Assembly (NCBI GenBank): GCA_022496185.1
Contig: WTXG01000399.1
Coordinates: 1 to 26,018, forward strand
Direction of reading: 5' to 3'
Length of the DNA: 26,018 nt
Source of the DNA: Multifurca ochricompacta
Taxonomy: Eukaryota; Basidiomycota; Agaricomycetes; Russulales; Russulaceae
Shown here: one piece after another, positions 8,736 to 18,272 of the stretch
Layout: the number at the start of each line of letters is the position of its first letter
How positions within the stretch are numbered: position 1 is the first letter of the stretch
Translations under genes and position numbers: made by a program
The notes under the pieces: model-generated
Databases searched by the model: none
Told to the model about the DNA's origin: nothing
The model's input: the letters and a program-made list of their open reading frames with translations, nothing else

Positions 8736-11734
8736 GCTATGTCACTAAAGCATCAGAGCTGGCCCAGAAAGCAGTGCAGGGACAAGCTGAGAAGACGTAC
8801 CACAACGTAGTACCAAGCGCTTATCAGTGGCATTGGAAGGTATTCTCTGAAGAAGAGTCCCATCGCTTTCCCCCAGAACGACCATGGGATCATGCCATCG
8901 ACCTCCTCCCAGATATGCCAGCAGCTATAGATTGCAAAATCTATCCACTGTCCCAGTCCGAGCAGGCCGCACTCACTGAGTTCCTGGAAGAACAGTTGGC
9001 TAAAGGATACATCTGCCCATCCAAGTCACAGTATGCCTCACCCTTCTTCTTCATCAAAAAGAAGGATGGCAAGCTGCGACCAGTTCAGGACTATCAAAGG
9101 ATTAACGCATACACTGTAAAGAATGCCTATCCCCTACCCCTTATCTCCGAACTCATTGACACCATGTGAGACAAGTCCCTCTTTTCAAAAATGGACATAC
9201 ACTGGGGTTACAACAATGTCAGGATAAAGGAAGGCAATCAATGCAAAGCGGCATTTAAAACAAATCAAGGGTTGTTCGAACCAAACATCATGTTTTTTGG
9301 ACTTACAAACTCGCCAGCAACATTTCAAGCTATGATGAATCACATTTTTCGAGATCTCATTCTCACTGGCGAAGTGGTAGTCTACATGGATGATATCCTA
9401 GTTGCCACCACCAATGATTTGAACCACCATCGAGAGCAAGTACACCAGGTGCTGGATATACTGCATGAACACAATTTATACCTTAAACCGGCAAAGTGTT
9501 CCTTTGAACAGCAGAGTGTCGAGTACTTAGGAGTTATCCTGGAAGGAGGACAAGTATGAATGGACCCAGTAAAAATACAGGGAATCCGGGAGTGGCCCAT
9601 ACCCACGTGTGTCAAGGATGTGCGATCCTTTATTGGATTCTGCAATTTCTATTGATGATTTGTACGAGGATTTTCGGGGATCACCCAACCACTGAATGGG
9701 CTGTTGAAGAAGGACATACCCTGGCATTGGGGAAGGGAGCAGCAACAAGCCTTCAAACAAATTTGAGACATCATAGGCTCAGAGCCAGTCCTCCTACAGC
9801 CAGACTTGGAAAAGCCCTTTGAACTTGAAGTAGATGCATCCCACTTTGCTAATGGTGCTGTATTAAACCAGAGGGATGCAGCAGGACTCCTTCACCCAGT
9901 CACCTTCTACTCAGAAACATTCTCATCAGCAGAGCAAAACTATGACATTTGGGATAGAGAATTGCTCGCTATTGTAAAGGCATTGCGACACTGGCAACCA
10001 TATCTGGCAGGAACCCCTCACAAGACCATCATCCACACTGATCACTCCAATCTGCTTTATTGGAAAGAGCCCCACAAAATTAGTCAACGGGTTGCTCATG
10101 AAGTCCTAGAGCTGGAAGAATACAACTTCACATTGAAACATATTGCAGGAAGTTGCAATGCACATGCAGATGCCCTGTCATGACAACCTGACCTAAACGA
10201 TGGAGAGGAGGACAACAATGACATCACCGTACTCCCTGAAGAGACCTTTGTAAAAACAGCCATCATCAGTCTTCACGACATGGACCTGTGGGCCCAGGTA
10301 TCGCAAAACATGAATCAGCAGTTATGCGAATCATGGGCAGAAGCACATAATCTGAAAAAGATTGACGGCCTATGGTGGAAGGATGGGGATCGTCTTGTTG
10401 TCACCGGTGGCGACAACATTAAGAGGGGGGTGATCCATTTTCACCACAACCTTCCCTCTGCTGGACACCCCGGTATTACCAACACGTATGCCCTGGCTAA
10501 ACAAGATTACTGGTGGCCAAACATGAAGAAGGATGTGGAGAACTATGTGAAAGGATGTGCGGACTGTCAAGCCAATAAAGTGAACACACACCCACTCTCA
10601 CCAGCACCATTCTCAATCACACCAACAGCCTCACTACCGTTCCAGACCATTGCCATGGACTTTATCATCAAACTCCCCACCTCCAGAGGCTTTGACTCCA
10701 TTCTGACCATCACAGACCATGACTGCTCCAAGGTGGCGTTGTTCATACCCTGCAATGAATCTATCACGGCAGAAGGAGTTGCCAAACTCTACCTAGATCA
10801 TGTCTACCGACACTATGGTCTCCCAGAAAAAGTCATTTCCGACCGCGACCCATGATTCACCTCTACATTTGCTAGAGCACTTTGCAAGGTGCTAGATGTA
10901 AAGCAGAATATCTCAACAGCTTACCACCCACAGACGGATGGGCAGTCAGAAAGGACGAACCAGTGGCTAGAACAATATCTTCGGTTCTGGTGTAATGGAT
11001 GACAGGATGACTGGGCCAACTGGCTAGCGACTGCGGAGTTTGCACATAACTCATGGCCCAACGGCACTACAAAAACCTCCCCATTCTCCCTTATCATGGG
11101 ATGGACGCCACGGACCACCTGGACCAGCAAACCCATGAACGTCCCATCAGCTGCACAACATACCAGCCAATGGGAGGAAATCAGGCAATCAGCCAATGAG
11201 AACTTACTGAAGGTGCAGAAGACCCTGTTGGAGAAGCCCTCAAAATTCATGCCTTATCGAACCAATGACCTGGTATGGTTGGAAGGAAAGAACATTCGTA
11301 CATCACACCCGATGGCCAAATTGGCACCCCAACGACATGGACCATTCAAGATAACGAGGAAGCTGTCAGATGTGTCATATGAGCTTGAGCTTCCATCCAC
11401 ATGGAGAATCCACCTGGTCTTCCATGCCTGACTCCTAATGCCTTACAAAGAGACATCCCTACATGGGGAAAACTTCCAAAACCCCCTCCAGAACTGATTG
11501 ATGGAGAAGTGGAATGGGAAGTGGAGCGAATTCTAGACTCCATATGTAAAGGCCGAGGGCGCAAGCTGCACTACCTAGTTAAGTGGAAGGGATTCCCAGA
11601 CTCTGACAACTCATGGGAACCAGCCGGGAATATCTTTGCCCTGGTCCTTATCTTGGAGTTCCATGCCTGACACCCAGAAGCGCCCAAAGCCAGTTAAAAG
11701 AACAACCCCAGACCTTAAGCAAGTTCCCCAGTAC

Positions 11735-12972
11735 ATGCTCCCCCAGCAACGTTCTACTACTATCCAGTCCATCATGTCTTTCATTGCTGCCAATGCCACC
11801 ATCGACATGTTCACTGCCACCACCGTAGTTGTCGAGAACTTCCCCTCTGCTCATCCCTCCACACGTCCCTCTTCACCTATCAACTATGAAGCCACTGAAG
11901 CTCGGGTCAAGAATCAGTCCCCCAACCTGAACGATGATTTCGAACACAGCGAGGAGCTGCACCCAAACGACCTGTTGGGAATGGAGCTAGATGATGAGGT
12001 CCCGGAATTCCCATTTTTCGCCAACAACCCCAACTCCTCGATGTATTTCCCCCTCGAAATCACGATGGCTGATGGACAGTTGCAATAGCTAAGTACATAT
12101 TCTACACTAATGGAGGAATGGATGTCGCCAGATGCATGAAGAAAGACAGTCCTGTCTATGGGGCCCTGGTTTATTTGGAGGAGAGATATACGGGTCGCCT
12201 TCACCACACTATGAGCAATGAACAGCTTGGGCACCTGGCCATGGAAGATTCCTGCGCCTTTGCCATCAACGAAGTACTGAATGACATGCGACTCCCGCAT
12301 CTCAAAGCAGAAGTGATGAGACTGCGGAAGAACTTAATGGTGTGTACGATGCTCAACAAGCAGTACAAGGAACACACGAAGATGATGGCACGATTGATGA
12401 ATGGGATGTTCCAGGTGGAACAGGAGCTGGTGGAGATTCGGAAGAGGTTGGAGACAGGGGATGCATACCAAACCATCGCTGAAAGGTACACCGACATGTA
12501 TGCCCAACCTCTTCCCCCACGGTCGCTAGGGGCTGCCCCACAATTGATACCAAATCGATTCGAAATGCCGCGCATGCACAAAAACCCCTGTGGAGAGACA
12601 TGCTGGCGATGCGATAGCAAGTACCACATTAGCTGGAACTGCCCCCTCAATCACAAATGGTGTCAACACTGCCACAGAAATCTCCATTGGAGCTGATTCT
12701 GTATCTTCTGATGTGTAGGGGTTGCCCCGACAATTATCAACCCATCCGGATGGTGTGGCAAATGCTTACACCACAATTTGGGACACTGTGAATTGGACTG
12801 TCCCATCCATGACTTGTGCCACTCATGTGGTCAGCGCGGCCCTTATGGGTTCCTCCACGCTCACAGATGCCCCCAGGATGAGGACAAGGAGAACTACACC
12901 ATGGATGATTGTAATGTAGCCAACGATTACTTGGACCTGGTGCAGGATGATGACGGTACGAGTCATTTCTAG
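11735..12972 (+). pseudogene. ORF3 of element A, zinc-knuckle protein downstream of pol
   Basis: Broken counterpart of the intact ORF3 in element C (21793-23028). It begins at ATG 11735 (MLPQQRSTTIQSIM), 37 nt after the pol stop. A 1-nt deletion near 12075-12090 shifts the frame, and TGA stops interrupt it near 12694 and 12709, where C has sense codons. All Cys/His residues of the first two knuckle modules (CWRC...H...C and CQHC...H...C) and most of the later two are kept. The frame ends at TAG 12970-12972, just before the polypurine tract. Function unknown; nucleic-acid binding is inferred from the knuckles. Confidence 0.8.
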
Positions 12973-12989
12973 CTGGGTCTGCTAGAACC

Positions 12990-13003
12990 AGAAGAGGGGG
13001 TGA
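12990..13003 (+). other. Polypurine tract of A
   Basis: The AGAAGAGGGGG run followed by TGA lies directly before the 3' LTR at 13004. It is the usual primer site for plus-strand DNA in LTR elements. The same tract precedes the 3' LTR of C. Confidence 0.8.
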
Positions 13004-13587
13004 TGTTACAACCACTGCTGAGCCTCCCCACTTTCTTCACCCTTCCCAATGAGAATCCCTCCTTACCACCTACCTTACACTTCTTGATCATGTCTCCATC
13101 GTGGGACCCGTCACATGCCTTACGTCCTTCTCCATGACTTGCTTTGGACTTGTTGACTGCTGCTTACCTATGTTTGACTTCTTATCGCTTTATCTTCTTA
13201 TCTTACAATCAGACACTTACTTAGTTCCCTATCAGAAGCCAGGCTTTATGCCGTCCGCTTCCATATATTTGGGCCCACTTGACTCTGTTATCGTTATCTA
13301 TAGACGCCCATCCGATTACATATATAAGCCCGCTGTAGTTACATTGTAAACCTCAGACTCGACTTATTGAATACATTGGTGTTTGTCTTCTGGACTTCCC
13401 CTTGAAACCTCTGACTCATTTGTCTCAGTGCTTTCGGCACTTTCTGCTCAACATTGTCACTAGGGAACAGCCCCTTTGACTTTGACTCATCCCTTTGAAC
13501 TCCAAGGGATCCTATTGATCCCTTACCCAAGCACACAAACCAAGCTGTCACACAAGTTGTGTGGAACGTCCCACACCAGATGTAACA
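13004..13587 (+). repeat. 3' LTR of element A
   Basis: 584 bp, matching 3439-4022 apart from about 22 transitions in CG/TG/CA dinucleotides. It is followed by CAGTC at 13588-13592, the target duplication. Confidence 0.93.
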
Positions 13588-13592
13588 CAGTC

Positions 13593-13609
13593 GACAGTGA
13601 GTTGTAACA
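13593..13609 (+). repeat. 5' LTR of element B, last 17 bp
   Basis: GACAGTGAGTTGTAACA continues the LTR interrupted at 3438. The inverted copy at 25478-25499 shows the uninterrupted junction. Confidence 0.85.
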
Positions 13610-13611
13610 TT

Positions 13612-13621
13612 TGGACAGTCT
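13612..13621 (+). other. Putative primer-binding site of B (self-priming type)
   Basis: TGGACAGTCT begins 2 nt after the LTR end and is the exact complement of 3256-3265. It has the same spacing as in elements A and C but a different sequence. Confidence 0.6.
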
Positions 13622-16160
13622 CTTTCACAGCAGACAGTGACTGACAAAGTGCCCTAGTGTCTCAAAACAGCTCCCCTGTGTCCTACACTTCGGATCAAGC
13701 AGCCTCCCCCCCCTATGAGCTTACCCCCCCCATGAAATCCTCAACTTTGCTGCCTTAGTAGAGGCAGCTGCCACAGCATCCCCTGCCCCCCCTTCGTCGG
13801 TTTTGCCTCCTCTGGAACTCCCAGAACTTCACCCTTTCCCTGTGCCCTCCCCCACCCTCCAATTGCCTCCCCTTGTCCCCCCAGGCCTCTTAAACACGTC
13901 CAACACCTTTGGCACCCCCCTCCCCATTATATTCGCCTCCCATCCCCTGCTCCACCCCTCCCACTGCAGCAAATGCCCTCTCCCCTCACCACCCTGGCCT
14001 TGTCCATCGGACACCTCCTCCTTCTCTCATCAATCGCCCCCTTTGCATTGATCATCCAACCAACCCTCACCAATTTCTTATATACTACTTGCTTGATGGT
14101 CAGCAAGAGTCTTGGGTGCCCGCTCAGTTCTCCAGAGAACCTAGCTTCTTTGACCAATTCCCCTGCTTTGTGGACATGCTTGCTGATCTCCCACATTATC
14201 TCCCTGGTGTGGTCATTCCTCTCCACTTTCCTCACTTTCACAACATTCCTATTCGCCCTCGCATTGATCGATTTCTTTGTTCCCCTCATTACCCCACCTC
14301 CCACTTTGTAAACCTCAATCTGTGTGCCAAAGTAGGTATTTGGCCCCCAACCCTTGCACTTTTCAACAGGCCTGCTGGTCTATTCTTGGAACGCTTCCCT
14401 TGCCTGCTTGAATGCACCCTCTCCCCAGAACTGCAAGACGTCTTTAGTGGGGCTAGAACATTACTCCAAGGCTTCAACCTCCTGGATGGACGATTTATCA
14501 GCCTCTTCGGCACCTTGAATTTTACTGATCTAGGTGTTGTGGTGGAAGACAGATATTTTACTGTTCGAGATGCACTTAGAACCCATCCAGAGCTTATCCC
14601 CCTCACCCAAGCAGTACATTACCTACCAACCCTGTCCCCCTTCTCCCCATTCAGCCTGCAGATGGGTACACCTGCTTTGAAGACATAGACTTTGATAGTA
14701 ACCTCTGAAAAAACAGTACGTTGTGCACCTAGCTGTAGAAGTCCCTAGTAAATAAACAAGTCCTTGGTCCGGGAAAATAGTGTCCTTCCCTGCAGAAAGA
14801 GAAGAGCATCTCCAATGGTCCAAAGACAATTCAACCACCTTTTCCAGCTTCACAGAGAAGCACAGCTCACCCTCCTCTATCCAGAACCACTTATCAGCAC
14901 CCTCCACGATGACGGACAAGCAGAAGGTTGGTGTGACATCGATACCATCTATCTCCCCTTCGAATTCTCCTCCCCTTTGGACAAGTCCTCTCCCAAACTC
15001 AGTACAACCAGTTCCTGTCAGGCCTGTCAGGCCATTCCTCGAGACTCCCAGCACCAACTGCTTTATTGGCACCTGCTCAACTCACCCATTCCACAGGGGA
15101 CCCCCTTAAACACTCTTAGTCTGTGTCAACACAAATACCTTTGGAAAGAACACATTCCCCCTCAAATCCCAGAACTTGAACACTCTTGCTCAGAGGAGAA
15201 TGCCTCTGCTACCTTTCACCTTCCACCTAGACCATACCAGAATCAACCTTACCTTTGACGAGATCCACCTTCACTCTGCTCCCTCCCCTTCTGGCTGGCG
15301 CCTTGTAGAAACAGAAGGAATACAAATTGAATACCTGTGGACTGCTGATTACTGGGAGACCACCTCACGCAACCACTGCCCCTTCCTTGTTAACCCCCCC
15401 ATCTTCACAGACCCCCCTATCTCCCCACCTATGCTGAACTTTCCCCAGAACCAGAAGAGCTCACCTTCCCTACCCTTTCCCTTACAGCAGTCACCCAAGA
15501 AGAAGAACGCCTCACCCAGACCCAGACAGTCTTAATTGATAACACTACCACTTGGTCTGATCTCGAGACCCCCACAGAAAACACCTCTGACTTCGAAGAA
15601 AGTTCCCCTGTATCCAGACAATGCTGCCTCTGTGATATTGACCTCTGTACCTGTAACTTTCGTCCAGATACTCCCCCTACCCCCCAGGCATAGTATTGTG
15701 GAGGCCTTCAGCCTTTGATACATACTTACCTTTGCATTACTTGATCTAAGTAGGGAAAAGAAATAAAAGACTCCTTTGCATCATGGCTAGTATTACTGAC
15801 TGGGCTATCAACCTGGCGTCCCAACACAGAAGAAGTCAGTCCAACTCCCCCCAAGACAGAAGAAGAAATCCTAGAAGACATAGTAGCAATGACACACCTG
15901 CCACACCTGCCCCCCATCACACCTCCAGAAGACAAAGAGCACAAACCCACCCCAGCCCTAGTGCACCACCACCAGAATGACCAATTCCCCCTGTCCCAGA
16001 ACCCTTCCTCGCTCATCTAAACTACTCCCCCATCCCACCAACATCCACCCAGCTTGCCTTGACATCAACACCCTTCCTGAACCTCCCAGTAGTAGAATCT
16101 GATCAGTCTCAGTCCCGATCCCCTTCCATTGTTCATCAAGTCAACCACATCTATCCTGCC
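13622..16160 (+). pseudogene. Leader region of element B, part 1: unidentified coding stretches
   Basis: Not recognised. Open stretches on the plus strand follow one another in shifting frames: a Pro-rich part (about 13730-14051), the longest at 13909-14688 (259 codons; distinctive part from about 14045, YYLLDGQQESW...LNLCAKVGIWPP...FISLFGTLNFTDLG), then 14764-15258, 15176-15535 and an acidic part at about 15415-15693 with the Cys cluster RQCCLCDIDLCTC. A further stretch 15783-15980 is basic in one frame and Glu/Pro-rich in another. The residue mix and long open runs look like eroded coding sequence with indels, or exons separated by introns. Position between a 5' LTR and gag is unusual for Ty3/gypsy. 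Element C interrupts it at 16160. Confidence 0.45.
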
Positions 16161-16744
16161 TGTTATGACCTCTGCCAAGCAACCCCGTTTTCTTTACTCT
16201 TCCCAATGTGAACCCTTCATTACCACCCACGTTACACTTCTTGATCACATCCCCATCCTGGGACCCATCACATGCCCTGCTCCCATCCCTGTGACTCAGC
16301 TTGTATCTGTTGACTCGATGCTTGTATATGTTTGCTTCCTTATTGTCTTATCTCCTTATCTTATGACTGGACACTTACTTAGTACCCTATCAGAAGCCAG
16401 GCTTTACGCCATCCGCTTTCATATATTTGGGCCCACCTGACTCCGTTATCCTTATCTATAGATGCCCACTAGATTACGTATATAAGTCCACTGTAACTAC
16501 ATTGTAGACTTCAGACTCGACTTATTGAATACATTGGTGCCTGTCTTCTGGACATCCCTTTGGAAGCTTTGACTTGCTCATCTCAGTACTTCCGGTACTT
16601 CCTGCTTAACATTGTCTTGGAGTGCAGCCTCCTTGACTTTGACTCCTCCCATCTAAACTCCAAGAGACCTTATTGGTTTCTTACCTGACCACAAATGAAT
16701 GCTGTCACACAAGTTGTGTGGAACGTCCCACACCGGACATAACA
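16161..16744 (+). repeat. 5' LTR of element C
   Basis: 584 bp starting TGTTATGACC and ending in ATAACA. The first bases differ from the 3' copy (TGTTACAACC) in a way explained by loss of one CG in each copy. Confidence 0.92.
16479..16523 (+). promoter_or_regulatory. LTR promoter of C: TATA box and self-priming donor
   Basis: TATATAA is at 16479-16485 and AGACTCGACTT at 16513-16523, 34 nt downstream, as in element A. The 11-mer pairs with 16747-16757. Confidence 0.6.
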
Positions 16745-16746
16745 TC

Positions 16747-16757
16747 AAGTTGAGTCT
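16747..16757 (+). other. Putative primer-binding site of C (self-priming type)
   Basis: AAGTTGAGTCT lies 2 nt after the 5' LTR and is identical to the site in element A. It pairs with 16513-16523 with one G-U pair. Confidence 0.6.
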
Positions 16758-16763
16758 CTCATC

Positions 16764-18272
16764 GTGGCTTCCAGCCGCAGTCAGACCCTGTTTAAAGAAG
16801 AACTCATCGAACGCAGAGACGAGAATAATCTTTCACAACAAGTACTTGGCTCTGCCACCTGGAAAGATTTTGAATCCGAGTTTGGATACTATGTCTATCA
16901 CGACGGAAGATACCAGCTGGTAGAATACAACAATGAGAAGAGAGTTTGGTACTGTATCCAATATTCGGAAAGCCGACACTCTTGGGTCACCACAGGACCT
17001 GCACCACCAGAATTTGGATTAGGACCATGGAGAGAAAACCCCCCGGCCATTGTCATGGACTCTGAACCAGAAGAGTATGTAGAAGAGAATAGTGAAGAAG
17101 CACTGGTATTAGCATCGACTATTGCCCCAGTTGCACCTGCAGTTGTCACAATCAGAGCCCCTGCTTTGACAACTCCACAGATATCCATACAGTCTACTGA
17201 TACCGTTACCCCATTCTATCAGAACATGTCCACCATCGCCACTCAGCTTCCAGACCCAGCCCCTCCACCCCCACCACCAGTCATGGTGCCACCAAACATT
17301 CCCCCACCCTCAGGACAGTTGTCAGGTGTATTACCCCAGACGTTCATGGGGGATCGTACACAAAGTAAGAAGTTCATGTTGGAATTCACCACCTTCAAGA
17401 ACTTCAACCATGACGTTGCCCAAATCATTAACCCATTTCAGCAGGCTAATCTCTTTCTCTCTCTCCTCTGAGGAGATGCAGTAGATGACTGGACAATGGA
17501 GCAGCTGGAATGGCTGAATGAGCAGATTGAGAGTGGGTGATGAACCACAAGCGAAGGCCTTTGGGAGACAATTGCCCAGAGGTTTAAGGATGCATTTACC
17601 GATGGGCAAGCCAAACAGAAGGCGGCCCGTGAACTGAAGTCTCTAAAGATGGACAAGGGAGACCTCGATGCATATGTCACAAAATTCCGAAGTCTGGCCA
17701 ACAGAGCCAGATACGACACTGATGAAGAGGCCACGTTGGACCTCTTCTCTCAAGGGCTACCCAACCCCTTGGTAAAGAATATCATACAGTTTCACCACCC
17801 CCAGGATTGGGATGCCTGGGTTGATGCTGCCCAATGACAGCAGCAGGATTATCTCAATTTCCAAACATGTTTTGGAGTCGACACCAAGAAAGGGAAGACC
17901 CGAGATCAATGGAAAGCAGCCTTTGGCGTTAAACCCATGCATCACCAGAGGGATCCAAATGCCATGGATACCTCAGCAGATAGGACCCAGGCCAGGGCAA
18001 CACTCACAGAGGATGAGCGTCAGACCTTGATGAAAGAAGGCCAGTGCTTCCGATGCAAAGCACAAGGACATATGTCTCGAGACTGTCCAAAGAAGGGAGC
18101 ACGCATCACCGAAGCTACCACCACCCCAGTTCACCCCATCAGCAACCCACCCATGACAGACAAATGTACCAAAGAAGAGAAGGCCCAGGACATATGGGCA
18201 AATATGATGAAGGAGAGTGAAGAAGTGCGTGCCATTCTAGTCGAAAAGGTGTTTGCCAAAAAGGATTTTTGA
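16764..18272 (+). pseudogene. gag: gag of element C
   Basis: Nucleocapsid/capsid polyprotein. The open frame runs back through GTG 16764 to the primer site without an ATG; the first ATG in the long frame that fits a start is at 17056 (MDSEPEEYVEE). Even so, the preceding roughly 97 residues are conserved with element A, so they are coding. Gag core 17330-17840; zinc knuckle CFRCKAQGHMSRDC at 18045-18086 (CX2CX4HX4C). TGA stops at 17469, 17538, 17541 and 17835 replace residues that are Arg, or codons beginning CG, in element A or the family. The frame ends ...AKKDF at TGA 18270-18272, with a T-run over the stop; protease follows in the -1 frame. Confidence 0.88.

Larger units (their letters stand above)
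6142..11697 (+). pseudogene. pol: pol of element A (protease, RT, RNase H, integrase, chromodomain)
   Basis: Polyprotein that copies and integrates the element. Protease: DSGA at 6280-6291. RT: from about 8900, with YMDD at 9383-9394. RNase H: VDASHFANGAV at about 9830, DHSNLLYW at about 10040. Integrase: zinc module ending CADC near 10558, catalytic Asp 10659, Asp 10841 and Glu 10949 (D-D35-E). Chromodomain about 11506-11667 (EWEVERIL...LVKWKGF...SWEPAGN), a histone-reading module that guides insertion. The frame opens in -1 relative to gag. Damage: a 2-nt deletion relative to C near 6250, a 1-nt deletion near 11470, and TGA stops at 9167, 9557, 9653, 9656, 9764, 10181, 10853, 11000, 11429 and 11668. 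It is split by the Tc1 foldback at 6581-8202 and a solo LTR at 8297-8735. The family stop TAA is at 11695-11697. Confidence 0.92.
3439..13587 (+). mobile_element. Ty3/gypsy chromovirus A, complete structure, decayed
   Basis: Two 584-bp LTRs (3439-4022 and 13004-13587) start TGTTACAACC, end in GTAACA, and are flanked by CAGTC at 3434-3438 and 13588-13592. Internal order is primer site, gag, protease, RT, RNase H, integrase, chromodomain, ORF3 and polypurine tract. RNase H before integrase plus a chromodomain places it in the chromovirus branch of Ty3/gypsy. It sits in the LTR of B near its 3' end. Three younger insertions lie inside it (5502-6090, 6581-8202, 8297-8735). Many TGA codons and a few single or double base deletions relative to element C disable all its genes. 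Confidence 0.93.

Noticed and set aside
14699..14748. Possible GT..AG intron joining two open stretches in the leader of B
   Set aside because: Both flanks have nearby stops and no protein alignment supports a junction, so I did not annotate it.
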